Positions 52,539 through 60,552 of a DNA stretch of 64,000 nt are shown here, piece by piece. This DNA comes from an uncultured Bacilli bacterium (GTDB taxonomy: Bacteria > Bacillota_I > Bacilli_A > RF39 > UBA660), in contig CAKOZV010000005.1 of the NCBI GenBank assembly GCA_934131695.1, forward strand, positions 1 through 64,000, written 5' to 3'. The notes beneath the pieces were generated by a model, which was not told where the DNA came from, did no database searches, and worked only from the letters and a program-made list of their open reading frames with translations. The translations under genes were made by a program, and so were the position numbers. The stretch's first letter is position 1, and each line of letters starts with the position of its first letter.

Positions 52539-53903
52539 TCACTTCCCTACACAAAAATTTTCAAATAAAGTATCAAGTAATTCTTCATCATAAACTTCAC
52601 CAGTGATAGTACCTAGTTCATTTAATACTTCCTGTAAATCAATTTCTATAAGTTCTAACGGTAAATCACTTTTTATATTTTCTCTTATTTTTAACAAAGT
52701 TTCAAGAGCTTTATTAGCACAAGTTAATTGTCTATTGTTAGCTAAAAATGTATCAGTTTCTTCTAACATATCAAGAGAAAACATCTTTGCTATTTCATCC
52801 TTTAAAGAATCTATTCCCTCTAAAGAATTAGTATTAGTAGATACAACATGAGAAAAGTCAAAATTAGACTTATTTATTTTATTAGCTAAGTCATCTTTAT
52901 TTAAAACAATTATTGTCTTATCTTTATTAAGTTTAGCAAGTAATTCTTTATCTTCTTTACTTAATTCTTCATTTATATTAAATACTGCTAAAACTAAGTC
53001 TGCTTCTTCCAATAATTCAAGACTTTTCTCTACTCCTATTTTTTCTACAATATTATCAGTATTTCTAATACCAGCAGTATCTATTAATGATAGTTCTACT
53101 CCATTTATAAAAACTGTTCCTTCTACTATATCTCTTGTAGTTCCTTCTATATCAGTTACTATGGCCTTTTCCTGATTAATTAAAGTATTTAAAATACTAC
53201 TTTTCCCTACATTTGGTCTTCCAACAATAACCGTTTTTATACCACTTTTCACTATTTGATGACTTTTACTTTCTTCAATAGTTTTTTGTAACTTTGGAAT
53301 TAATTTTTCTACCTCATTCTCTATATCTTTCTTAGTTACCTCTTCTATATCATAATACTCTGGATAATCAATATTTACCTCTATATTAGCTATCAATTTT
53401 TTTAGAGGTTCTCTAAATGAATGAATATAGTTCTTTAATTTTCCTTCTAAGGAGTTCATTGCTAATTTTCTTTGATTATCACTTTTACTTTCAATCAAAT
53501 CCATTATAGCTTCTGCCTCTGTTAAATCTATTCTTCCATTTAAAAAAGCTCTTTTAGTAAATTCACCTTTCTCTGCTACTCTTACTCCTATTTCTTGTAG
53601 CAAAGAAAAAACTGCTAATGTAGGATTTATTCCCCCATGACAATTAATTTCTACTACATCTTCCCTAGTAAATGTTTTAGGAGCTTTCATGACACTTACT
53701 AAAACCTCATCTATCTTTTCATTTTCTTTTTTTATATAGCCATAGTTGATTGTATGTGTATCTACTTTCTCTAAATCTTTACCGCTAAATATTTTATTTA
53801 CTAAAGGTATAGCATCTTTTCCACTTACTCTAATAATAGAAATTGCCCCTACTCCTAACTTTGTAGCTATTGCCGCTATCGTATCTTCATTATAATTTAT
53901 CAT
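52539..53903 (-). CDS. mnmE: tRNA modification GTPase MnmE
   Basis: The 454-aa protein has the formyl-THF-binding N-domain, a G domain (GRPNVGKSSILN, DTAGIR, NKDD) and the C-terminal redox motif CVGK. It partners with MnmG. Its ATG overlaps the stop of the upstream orphan gene as ATGA, implying translational coupling. Confidence 0.97.
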   Translation of the reverse strand: MINYNEDTIAAIATKLGVGAISIIRVSGKDAIPLVNKIFSGKDLEKVDTHTINYGYIKKENEKIDEVLVSVMKAPKTFTREDVVEINCHGGINPTLAVFSLLQEIGVRVAEKGEFTKRAFLNGRIDLTEAEAIMDLIESKSDNQRKLAMNSLEGKLKNYIHSFREPLKKLIANIEVNIDYPEYYDIEEVTKKDIENEVEKLIPKLQKTIEESKSHQIVKSGIKTVIVGRPNVGKSSILNTLINQEKAIVTDIEGTTRDIVEGTVFINGVELSLIDTAGIRNTDNIVEKIGVEKSLELLEEADLVLAVFNINEELSKEDKELLAKLNKDKTIIVLNKDDLANKINKSNFDFSHVVSTNTNSLEGIDSLKDEIAKMFSLDMLEETDTFLANNRQLTCANKALETLLKIRENIKSDLPLELIEIDLQEVLNELGTITGEVYDEELLDTLFENFCVGK

Positions 53904-54586
53904 ATTTTATAAACTTTCTCCTTTATATTCTTTTTTATACCCAATGACAATAAGGCATCATCTCCTAAAAAAGCTTCTTTTTCTCTAGAAGATAAATTAG
54001 ACCTATCATCAAAAGTTGAACATTCTATACATTCAAATCTTCTAGCTGATTCATTAACTACAAGTCCTGATAAATTATAACTCATTTCTAATTTTCTTTG
54101 AGTTAAAGTTGGAATTACTTGTTCAAAATCTACTAAAGAATAGTTTCTAGGATTCTCATAAACTGCTACCCCATATCTATTAGTAACTTTTTTATCACCT
54201 TCCATATATTTCATTTGATGTAACTTTTCTTCAGCATTAGCTATATACTTTAAAATAGAATCGTAAGAGATAGAATTTATACCATTATCTGTTAATAATT
54301 TAAAGGCATTTCTAAGAATTACTGATAATCCATAATGAGTACTGTTTAATCCCTTTTGTTTATTATCGTCATATTTGCTAAATAAAGTACCATCTTCTCC
54401 CAATTCCAAATCATTTAAAAAGTTACCAAATGATTGTTTTTCTTCCAATAATTTACAACATCTTAGATATTCAATTACCTTAGGTTCGGCCAATAAAGAT
54501 TCAATATTATCATGAATTGATTTTAAATCACTTTGATTTTTTACTTTTAGTTCGTCTAAACTTGTTTTATTAATATTACGTTGCAT
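53900..54586 (-). CDS. Hypothetical protein inserted between jag and mnmE
   Basis: The 228-aa protein is soluble with a helical N-terminus (residues 1-60) and ends in a basic KKNIKEKVYKI. It shows no motif I recognise; a C-terminal ECIECS pair of cysteines may bind metal. It lies in the conserved yidC-jag-mnmE-mnmG segment, where normally no gene stands between jag and mnmE, and is coupled to mnmE by an ATGA overlap. It is a lineage-specific gene of unknown role. Confidence 0.65.
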   Translation of the reverse strand: MQRNINKTSLDELKVKNQSDLKSIHDNIESLLAEPKVIEYLRCCKLLEEKQSFGNFLNDLELGEDGTLFSKYDDNKQKGLNSTHYGLSVILRNAFKLLTDNGINSISYDSILKYIANAEEKLHQMKYMEGDKKVTNRYGVAVYENPRNYSLVDFEQVIPTLTQRKLEMSYNLSGLVVNESARRFECIECSTFDDRSNLSSREKEAFLGDDALLSLGIKKNIKEKVYKI

Positions 54587-54642
54587 TATATCACTTCCCT
54601 CAATTTGACTATATTATAGTAAAAACTAAATTTAAAGTAAAG

Positions 54643-54663
54643 AAAAAGAAGAACTAATCTTCT
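54643..54663 (-). terminator. Terminator overlapping the jag stop
   Basis: The stem AGAAGA/TCTTCT has the jag stop codon in its loop and is followed by T residues on the minus strand. It separates rpmH-rnpA-yidC-jag from mnmE. Confidence 0.6.
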
Positions 54664-55262
54664 CTTGGTTTAATAACTACACATCTATTTGGTTCTTCTC
54701 CTACACTCTCTGTGTAAACTTTTTTATTATTTGTTAATACATTATGAACAATTCTTCTCTCATAAGAATTCATAGAATCCATTTTTACCTCTATTTTAGT
54801 AGTAGCTACTTCTATAGCTAAACGTTTTGCTAAAGCCTCTAAATGATGTTCATTTTTCTCTTTATAATCAGATACATCTAGAAAAAATCTATAATTAATT
54901 CCTGTTTCTGTATTAACAATTTGTCTAAGTACTATTTGAAGAGCTTCTAGATTTTTTCCACTCTTTCCTATAAGTAGAGAATCATTATTAGAATAAATTC
55001 TATATGTAGGAATATCTTGTTTAACCTGAATTTCTACTTCTGCTTGATATCCCATTTCTCTTAAAATAGCAATTAATTTTTCTTTAATGAAATTCTTAAT
55101 TTCTCTTTTTTCAATTACTTCTATTTCACATTTCTTAGAAAGTAATGATTTCTTCTCATCTATAACCTTAATTATTAGGTTCTCTTCTAACTCTTGTAAT
55201 TCAATCTTAGCTTTATTAACAGCTTCTTCATAAGTTTTTCCTACAAATTTATGCTTTTCCAT
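54654..55262 (-). CDS. jag: RNA-binding protein Jag/KhpB
   Basis: The 202-aa protein has a Jag-N domain (FVGKTYEEAVNKAKIELQELEEN), a KH domain (IYSNNDSLLIGKSGKNLEALQIVLRQ) and an R3H domain (LAKRLAIEVATTKIEVKMDSMNSYERRIVHNVL). KhpB with KhpA binds RNA and influences cell division and elongation. It follows yidC after one base. Confidence 0.95.
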   Translation of the reverse strand: MEKHKFVGKTYEEAVNKAKIELQELEENLIIKVIDEKKSLLSKKCEIEVIEKREIKNFIKEKLIAILREMGYQAEVEIQVKQDIPTYRIYSNNDSLLIGKSGKNLEALQIVLRQIVNTETGINYRFFLDVSDYKEKNEHHLEALAKRLAIEVATTKIEVKMDSMNSYERRIVHNVLTNNKKVYTESVGEEPNRCVVIKPRED

Positions 55263-55263
55263 A

Positions 55264-56190
55264 CTATTTTTTTGCTCCTTTAACTGTAAGAGTATTTTGT
55301 ATAATCATAAATAGATTTTGAGTTACCCAATATATTCCTAAAGCTGAAGGCATAAATAATGCTGTAAAGATAATCATAATACTCATCATTATTGGCATCA
55401 TTTTCATAGATGGATCTTGACTAGCTGCTCCACTCATCTTAAATGTATAAATAGTGGTTGCTCCAATTAAAATTATTAATATAAGGTAAACATAGAATGT
55501 TGAAGTTCCAAATCCAACTACTGGAGTTGTTCCTAATTGTAAACCAATGAATTTATCTTCAAAAATAGCTGGCACTCTATTGATTGCTTCAAAGAAAGCT
55601 AAGAATAATGGTAATTGAATAAATGAAACTAAACAACTACTTAATGGGTTAAAGTTATATTTTTTATAAACCATTAACATCTCTTGATTTTGTTTCATCA
55701 TTGATGCTTCATCAGTTTTTCCTTCATATTTTTTTCTAATTCTTTCTAATTCAGGGCTAGCTTTTTTCATTAATTCTGATTGAATAGCCATCTTCCTAGT
55801 AAATGGAAATAATATAAATCTCAATATTATAGTTATAATAATGATACTGATAGCAAAACTTCCAACTAACTTACCTAATTTTAATATTATGAAAGCTAAT
55901 GGTTTTACGAAAATCGATGTCCATAATCCTTCATAACCTCCTGAAGTAACTTTAAAGTTATCACATTTTGGTAATTTTTTAACATTAACTTTATTTTTCT
56001 CATAAATTTTAACAGTTTTGTCATTCTCAGGTTGACACAAAATGTTTTTTGTTAAAGATTGTCCTGTTTCTGGATTCTTAACTGCCTGTTTTTTACTATC
56101 AACAAGAGTTGTAGTACATCCTGTTAATAAAAATATTGATATAACTAGAATTAATAATTTCCTAGTTTTAGTATTTTTCTTTTCTTTCAT
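55264..56190 (-). CDS. yidC: Membrane protein insertase YidC/SpoIIIJ (Oxa1 family)
   Basis: The 308-aa lipoprotein has the signal ILVISIFLLTGC (lipobox LTGC), the positively charged groove Arg in FILFPFTRK and five membrane segments ending MPSALGIYWVTQNLFMIIQNTL. It inserts proteins into the membrane. In B. subtilis the paralogue SpoIIIJ is needed for sigma-G activation; only this copy is in the window. Confidence 0.96.
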   Translation of the reverse strand: MKEKKNTKTRKLLILVISIFLLTGCTTTLVDSKKQAVKNPETGQSLTKNILCQPENDKTVKIYEKNKVNVKKLPKCDNFKVTSGGYEGLWTSIFVKPLAFIILKLGKLVGSFAISIIIITIILRFILFPFTRKMAIQSELMKKASPELERIRKKYEGKTDEASMMKQNQEMLMVYKKYNFNPLSSCLVSFIQLPLFLAFFEAINRVPAIFEDKFIGLQLGTTPVVGFGTSTFYVYLILIILIGATTIYTFKMSGAASQDPSMKMMPIMMSIMIIFTALFMPSALGIYWVTQNLFMIIQNTLTVKGAKK

Positions 56191-56215
56191 ATGATATAAT
56201 TTCCCTTCTCTATTT

Positions 56216-56548
56216 CTATTTACTATTAATGTTTAATAATAGACTGAATAATTCTTCTTTCAATGACTCATATTTTTTATCTAAAGAACCTCTCCTAATT
56301 ATTATAATACAATCAAAAGCATTTTTATAGTTTTTTTGAAAATCTGATACTATTGCTCTTGTTCTTCTCTTCATCTTGTTACGAGTAACAGCTTTTCCAA
56401 GTTTTTTAGGGGCAGCAATCCCATACTTAGAAAAAGATTCTTTTTTTGTACGATAAAATACAATAAAACTTTTATTCTTCTTAGATGGACATTTCTTTAT
56501 TATTTCATCAAATATCTTGCTTTCCTTTATTATATAATCCTTATTCAT
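56216..56548 (-). CDS. rnpA: Ribonuclease P protein component
   Basis: The 110-aa basic protein has the RNR motif RNKMKRRTRAIVSDF. It assists the RNase P RNA in tRNA 5' maturation. It lies between rpmH and yidC, as in nearly all bacteria. Confidence 0.95.
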   Translation of the reverse strand: MNKDYIIKESKIFDEIIKKCPSKKNKSFIVFYRTKKESFSKYGIAAPKKLGKAVTRNKMKRRTRAIVSDFQKNYKNAFDCIIIIRRGSLDKKYESLKEELFSLLLNINSK

Positions 56549-56572
56549 ATTATAGCCCCTTTCTTAAAGAGT

Positions 56573-56596
56573 AAAAAACCACTGTGAAAACAGTGG
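56573..56596 (-). terminator. Hairpin terminator between rpmH and rnpA
   Basis: The perfect 7-bp stem CCACTGT/ACAGTGG with a GAAA loop is followed by TTTTTT on the minus strand. Because rnpA has no strong promoter of its own nearby, this probably acts as a partial terminator that lowers rnpA relative to rpmH. Confidence 0.8.
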
Positions 56597-56599
56597 AAT

Positions 56600-56728
56600 T
56601 TATTTTACTAATTCTTTACGACCTTTTTTTCTTCTGCTATTTAAGATTTTACCTGCTGAAACTTTACGAGCGAAAAATCCATGCTTCTTAGCTCTTCTAC
56701 GTTTATTTGGTTGATACGTTCTCTTCAT
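56600..56728 (-). CDS. rpmH: 50S ribosomal protein L34
   Basis: The 42-aa protein starts at MKRTYQPNKRRRAKKHGFFARK (GGAGGTGGAAGT upstream); a longer open frame is not real. L34 is usually 44 aa. It is the last gene before oriC on the minus strand. Confidence 0.96.
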   Translation of the reverse strand: MKRTYQPNKRRRAKKHGFFARKVSAGKILNSRRKKGRKELVK

Positions 56729-56758
56729 ACTTCCACCTCCAGACATGAAATCTACATT

Positions 56759-56788
56759 ATTATAATAATAATCCAATTTATTTGTCAA
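56759..56788 (-). promoter_or_regulatory. Promoter of rpmH
   Basis: On the minus strand TTGACA (56788-56783), 18 bp, then TATAAT (56764-56759): a consensus promoter for the rpmH operon. Confidence 0.8.
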
Positions 56789-56861
56789 GAAAATTTAAGT
56801 GACTTGTGAATATTTTCTTATTTTAGTGACTTAAATACTAATAAAAAACAAAAAGGAGTAG

Positions 56862-57036
56862 TTATCCACAGATTCCACAGGGTGTGGAAAACTATTATTC
56901 ACATGTGCAAAACAAATCTGTGGAAACTGTGGAAAACTCATAATATTCAGCAAATATCGACATTTCACTTGTGGAAAACTCTGTGGAAAACCTGTGGATA
57001 ATTTTTTTTTGCTTTTTTCTATTTCCTTTTTCCACA
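56862..57036 (+). other. oriC: oriC, upstream DnaA-box region
   Basis: The rpmH-dnaA gap carries at least eight DnaA boxes (TTATCCACA 56862; inverted TTTTCCACA 56883, 56928, 56970 and 56982; TTATTCACA 56895; inverted TTATCCACA 56993; TTTTCCACA 57028). This is the incA/incB-like half of a Bacillus-type bipartite origin. An ATCGACA resembling a Spo0A box lies at 56957. The rest of the 350-bp gap holds the rpmH and dnaA promoters. Confidence 0.9.
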
Positions 57037-57078
57037 TTTTAGAGTATCATAATGGTGGTTTATGTGAACAGGGGAGTG

Positions 57079-58449
57079 ATGAAGTTGAATGTAGACATCA
57101 TATGGAATAACGTATTAAAAGAAATTAAAGAAGAACTTTCTTCACTTGCCTTTTCTACGTGGTTTCAAGACGTTAATCTTAAAGATTTAAAAGACGATAT
57201 AGCAATTATCATCGTACCAATGTCTATACATAAGAAACATTTACATGATAATTATCAAGATTTAATAAAAAATGCTCTAAATAAAATAACCGGTACAACA
57301 TTTGAACTAGAATTCTTTCTAGAAGATGAGTTTAAAGAAAAAGAAGAATCTATAAAGGAAAAAGAGGAAAAAGAAAGTACTGAGGCACCTGAATTTAAGC
57401 AAAAATCAAACTTAAATCAAAATTATACCTTTAATAACTTTATTGTTGGTAACAGTAATAAGTTTGCACAAGCTGCGGCCTTGTCAGTAGCTGAAAATCC
57501 TGGTAAAATTTATAATCCGCTATTTATTTATGGTAATAGTGGCCTCGGAAAAACACATTTAATGCATGCGATTGGTAACTATATAGCACAAAATTCCAAT
57601 AAACGAGTCTTGTACGTAACAAGTGATCAATTTAGAGATGATTTTGTTAGTATAAATAGGAAAGACCAAGACGGTACCAACTTTAATTACAAAGAGTTCT
57701 TTAAAAACAAGTATAGAAATATAGATGTACTAATAATCGATGATATACAATTTTTAGGAGGAGCAAATCAAACACAACAAGAATTCTTCCATACTTTTAC
57801 TAATCTATATAATGATAGTAAGCAAATAATTGTATCATCAGACAGATCACCAAATGACTTAAAACTACTAGCTGAACGTCTTAGAACAAGATTCTGCTGG
57901 GGATTAACGGTAAACATAGGACCACCAGACTTTGAACTGAGGAAAGAGATTCTGAGAAAAAAAATAGTAGCTGGTAACTTTGAGGCAGAAATACCAGAGG
58001 AAGTAATTGAATATATAGCCTCAAATATGGGAAGTGACGTAAGACAACTAGAAGGTTCAATAACAAGATTAGTGGCTTACTCTACAATAATGGGAGGCTC
58101 AAAAATAAACCTAAGCTTAGCTATTGAAGCACTAAAAGACTTTATTAATAAAGGAATGAGTGAAAAAAACGATATTGCAAGAATTCAAAAGATTGTAGCT
58201 GAGTTTTTTCAAATATCAGTAGAAGACATTCGTTCAAAAAAAAGGAGTAGTAACATAGCCTTTCCTAGACAAATAGCTATGTACATGTGTAGAAAGTTAA
58301 CAAATGAGTCATATCCCAAAATAGGAACTGAATTTGGTGGTAAAGACCATTCTACTGTTATGCATTCTGTGGAGAAAATAGAAATAGAAGTAAAAAATAA
58401 TAAAGACTTAGCAGGTATTGTGGAAAAGTTATCAAATGACTTAAAATAG
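57079..58449 (+). CDS. dnaA: Chromosomal replication initiator protein DnaA
   Basis: The protein has domain I (WNNVLKEIKEELSSLAFSTWF), the AAA+ domain with Walker A GNSGLGKTHL and Walker B VLIIDDIQFL, and the DNA-binding domain IV (KDHSTVMHSVEKIE). The start is placed at ATG 57079; TTG at 57085 has a better spacing (8) from AGGGGAG and would begin NVDIIWNN, and a longer frame to 57052 is unlikely. It initiates replication and binds the DnaA boxes on both sides of its gene. Confidence 0.97.
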   Translation: MKLNVDIIWNNVLKEIKEELSSLAFSTWFQDVNLKDLKDDIAIIIVPMSIHKKHLHDNYQDLIKNALNKITGTTFELEFFLEDEFKEKEESIKEKEEKESTEAPEFKQKSNLNQNYTFNNFIVGNSNKFAQAAALSVAENPGKIYNPLFIYGNSGLGKTHLMHAIGNYIAQNSNKRVLYVTSDQFRDDFVSINRKDQDGTNFNYKEFFKNKYRNIDVLIIDDIQFLGGANQTQQEFFHTFTNLYNDSKQIIVSSDRSPNDLKLLAERLRTRFCWGLTVNIGPPDFELRKEILRKKIVAGNFEAEIPEEVIEYIASNMGSDVRQLEGSITRLVAYSTIMGGSKINLSLAIEALKDFINKGMSEKNDIARIQKIVAEFFQISVEDIRSKKRSSNIAFPRQIAMYMCRKLTNESYPKIGTEFGGKDHSTVMHSVEKIEIEVKNNKDLAGIVEKLSNDLK

Positions 58450-58454
58450 TCACC

Positions 58455-58604
58455 TGTGGAAAAAGTTAAGTTTTCCACAGGTTTTCCACAGGCATAAAAA
58501 TTGCTAATATGTTATAATATAAAGGAAATAAAAAGTTTTCCACAGTTTCCACAGCATTAATATTAATAATATATAAATAAAAGAAAAGAAAGAAGGAATA
58601 TAAA
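58455..58604 (+). other. oriC: oriC, dnaA-dnaN intergenic part with AT-rich unwinding element
   Basis: DnaA boxes at 58455 (inverted), 58471, 58482 and 58536, plus GTTTCCACA at 58545, surround a TGT-TATAAT extended -10 (58513-58518). They are followed by an AT-only tract (about 58556-58585), the probable DNA unwinding element. Arrangement agrees with a B. subtilis-like origin in which unwinding occurs between dnaA and dnaN. Confidence 0.85.
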
Positions 58605-59729
58605 ATGAAATTTTCAATTAAAAAAGAAGTACTATTAGAAGCACTTAATAAAGTGTCAAAAGCAATATCAACAAAAAACGTAATACCAGTATTAGCAGGT
58701 ATCAAGTTTCATCTTACAAAAAAGAAATTAACTCTTACTGCTAGTGATAATGATATTACGATAGAAACATCAATTCCATGTGACAATGAGAATATAATCT
58801 TAAAAGAAGAAGGAAGTATTATTATTCAAGGTAAATATATACTAGATATAGTAAGAAAATTACCTGACCCATTTATAAATATAGAGGTAGTAGATGATTT
58901 AAAAATATTAATATACACTGAAAACAGTGAATTTAATTTAAATGGTATCAGTGAAAAAGAATATCCATCTATTGAACTAGTAGAAAGTAAAAACCATATT
59001 GAATTATCTAAAACAGTATTAAAGGAAATAGTTAACCAAACTGCTTTTGCAACTAGTATAGATGAAAATAAAGCCATATTAAATGGTATAAACTTTAATA
59101 TTATTGGTAATATACTAGAATGTAATGCAACTGATTCATACAGATTAGCAAGAAAAGTTATACCTTTATCAACAAGCTCTGAGGAAAACATGAATATTGT
59201 TATACCTAGTAGAAACCTTGTAGAATTTACAAGAATACTAGGTGAAGGTGATGAAAAAATAGAAGTACATATTTTCAATAATAAAATACTATTTAAAAAT
59301 CAAAACTTATTATTCCAATCTAGACTAATAAATGGTACTTATCCAAATACTTCTAATTTATTACCTAAAGAAGATCAAGTAAAATTACATTTCAATATAA
59401 ATGATTTTTATAATGTAGTTGATCGTGTAAGTATTTTAACAAGTGATAAAGATAAAAATATAGTTACTATGGAAACTAATGGTGATATGTTAATAATGAA
59501 ATCATCAAGTGCAGAAATTGGTAGAGTAGAAGAAAAAATGTCTATTAAGAAAGATAGAGATTTAGACATAAAAATTTCTTTCAGTGCTAGATATATGATG
59601 GATGCTTTAAAATCTTTTTCCACAGATACTGTTGAATTATCATTTGTAGGAGAAATAAAACCAATTGTTTTAAAAAGTAGTGAAGATGATACTCTAACTC
59701 AATTAGTTTTGCCTATTAGAACATACTAA
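58605..59729 (+). CDS. dnaN: DNA polymerase III sliding clamp
   Basis: The 374-aa protein has the beta-clamp sequence from MKFSIKKEVLLEALNKVSKAISTK to the C-terminal QLVLPIRTY. It encircles DNA and tethers the polymerase and repair proteins. The ribosome site is AGAAGGAATATAAA. A strong terminator separates it from the comK gene. Confidence 0.97.
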   Translation: MKFSIKKEVLLEALNKVSKAISTKNVIPVLAGIKFHLTKKKLTLTASDNDITIETSIPCDNENIILKEEGSIIIQGKYILDIVRKLPDPFINIEVVDDLKILIYTENSEFNLNGISEKEYPSIELVESKNHIELSKTVLKEIVNQTAFATSIDENKAILNGINFNIIGNILECNATDSYRLARKVIPLSTSSEENMNIVIPSRNLVEFTRILGEGDEKIEVHIFNNKILFKNQNLLFQSRLINGTYPNTSNLLPKEDQVKLHFNINDFYNVVDRVSILTSDKDKNIVTMETNGDMLIMKSSSAEIGRVEEKMSIKKDRDLDIKISFSARYMMDALKSFSTDTVELSFVGEIKPIVLKSSEDDTLTQLVLPIRTY

Positions 59730-59754
59730 AATAAGAAATATGCATATTTTGCTA

Positions 59755-59782
59755 AAAAACTGGCATTTTTACCAGTTTTTTT
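59755..59782 (+). terminator. Terminator of dnaN
   Basis: The 9-bp stem AAAAACTGG/CCAGTTTTT is followed by further T residues, 26 bases after the dnaN stop. It breaks the usual dnaN-yaaA-recF transcript. Confidence 0.9.
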
Positions 59783-59793
59783 CATTTTTTTAC

Positions 59794-59831
59794 TTTTATC
59801 GACATAAAACGATAAAATTCGACAGTATAAT
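59794..59831 (+). promoter_or_regulatory. Promoter/operator of the comK gene with Spo0A-box-like sites
   Basis: TATAAT at 59826-59831 lacks a good -35. Upstream lies a perfect dyad TTTTATCG-N8-CGATAAAA (59794-59817). Two TCGACA repeats begin 20 bp apart: the right one (59818-59824) is TGTCGAA on the minus strand, the exact Spo0A-box core; the left one (59798-59804) is TGTCGAT. Confidence 0.6.
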
Positions 59832-59879
59832 ATAGTAGACTGATGGTAAACATTTTGATGTTTTAGGGGGGAAATTTAA

Positions 59880-60335
59880 ATGAAAGATTATGAAATTAAT
59901 GATGCCACTTTGGCAATCATACCAGAAACAAAAATGACTTCTGTAGTAGTAGAGGCCGATTACAAGTATAACGTAGAGGGAAGACCATTAAAGATAATTG
60001 ATTATAGTTGTAAATATTTTGGCAGCTCATACATCGGAAGAAGAGAAGGGGCTAAACAAATATTAAAAACATCCTATAAGTTACCTATAATGGTGGATGA
60101 TAGTAGAAATGTAATTTTTTTTCCTACTGTATCACCAGAAGAAAATGATTGTTCTTGGCTAGCCTTAAATAGGATAGAAACTATAAATCCAGTTAAAAAA
60201 AGGAAAGACTATACAGAAGTAGTATTTGATAATGGTAAAAAAATAAACATTCCAATTTCATACAAATCAATGGAAAACCAGATTCTTAGGGCTAGTCGTC
60301 TAGAATCAGTTATTAGAAACAGAAAAAATCAATAA
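59880..60335 (+). CDS. comK: ComK family competence transcription factor
   Basis: The 151-aa protein aligns by eye with B. subtilis ComK over most of its length: YEINDATLAIIPE, LKIIDYSCKYFGSSYIGRREG, YKLPIMVDDSRNVIFFPT, then FDNGKKINIPISYKSMENQILRA. It lacks the last roughly 35-40 residues of the 192-aa B. subtilis protein. ComK is the master activator of DNA-uptake genes. It occupies the place of the S4-domain gene yaaA between dnaN and recF and has its own promoter, ribosome site (AGGGGGGAAATTTAA) and terminator. Confidence 0.9.
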   Translation: MKDYEINDATLAIIPETKMTSVVVEADYKYNVEGRPLKIIDYSCKYFGSSYIGRREGAKQILKTSYKLPIMVDDSRNVIFFPTVSPEENDCSWLALNRIETINPVKKRKDYTEVVFDNGKKINIPISYKSMENQILRASRLESVIRNRKNQ

Positions 60336-60343
60336 TTTTTTTG

Positions 60344-60373
60344 CTAACATTATTTAATGATGTTAGTCTTTTT
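60344..60373 (+). terminator. Terminator of comK
   Basis: The 7-bp stem CTAACAT/ATGTTAG with a 9-base loop is followed by TCTTTTTT. Confidence 0.85.
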
Positions 60374-60465
60374 TGTATAAATTTAAATTATGTAAAAAAT
60401 AATGGAATTTTAGTTACGGAATAAGTCAAAAAAAGCATTTTTTTCTATTTTATTTAAACCAAATA

Positions 60466-60474
60466 TGTTATAAT
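60466..60474 (+). promoter_or_regulatory. Promoter of recF (extended -10)
   Basis: TATAAT at 60469-60474 is preceded by TGT, an extended -10 like that before dnaN. The -35 region is weak. Confidence 0.6.
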
Positions 60475-60519
60475 ATTCTTGCGTGTATGGGTATACTGAA
60501 AATGGGTGAAGGTGAAAAT

Positions 60520-60552
60520 ATGAAGGCTTTTTTGACTGAAAATGGTAATTAA
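60520..60552 (+). CDS. Ten-codon leader ORF overlapping the recF start
   Basis: An ATG with a well-placed AAGGTGAAAAT opens a frame encoding MKAFLTENGN that ends at TAA 60550-60552, eight bases inside recF. In-frame ATGs also occur at 60487 and 60502. The recF ATG has no clear ribosome site, so recF may be translated by coupling to this leader. Whether the peptide has a role is unknown. Confidence 0.4.
   Translation: MKAFLTENGN

Noticed and set aside
56831..57037. Open frame of 68 codons on the minus strand upstream of dnaA
   Set aside because: It runs through the DnaA boxes of oriC, has no ribosome site and is explained by the repeated TTTTCCACA sequences.
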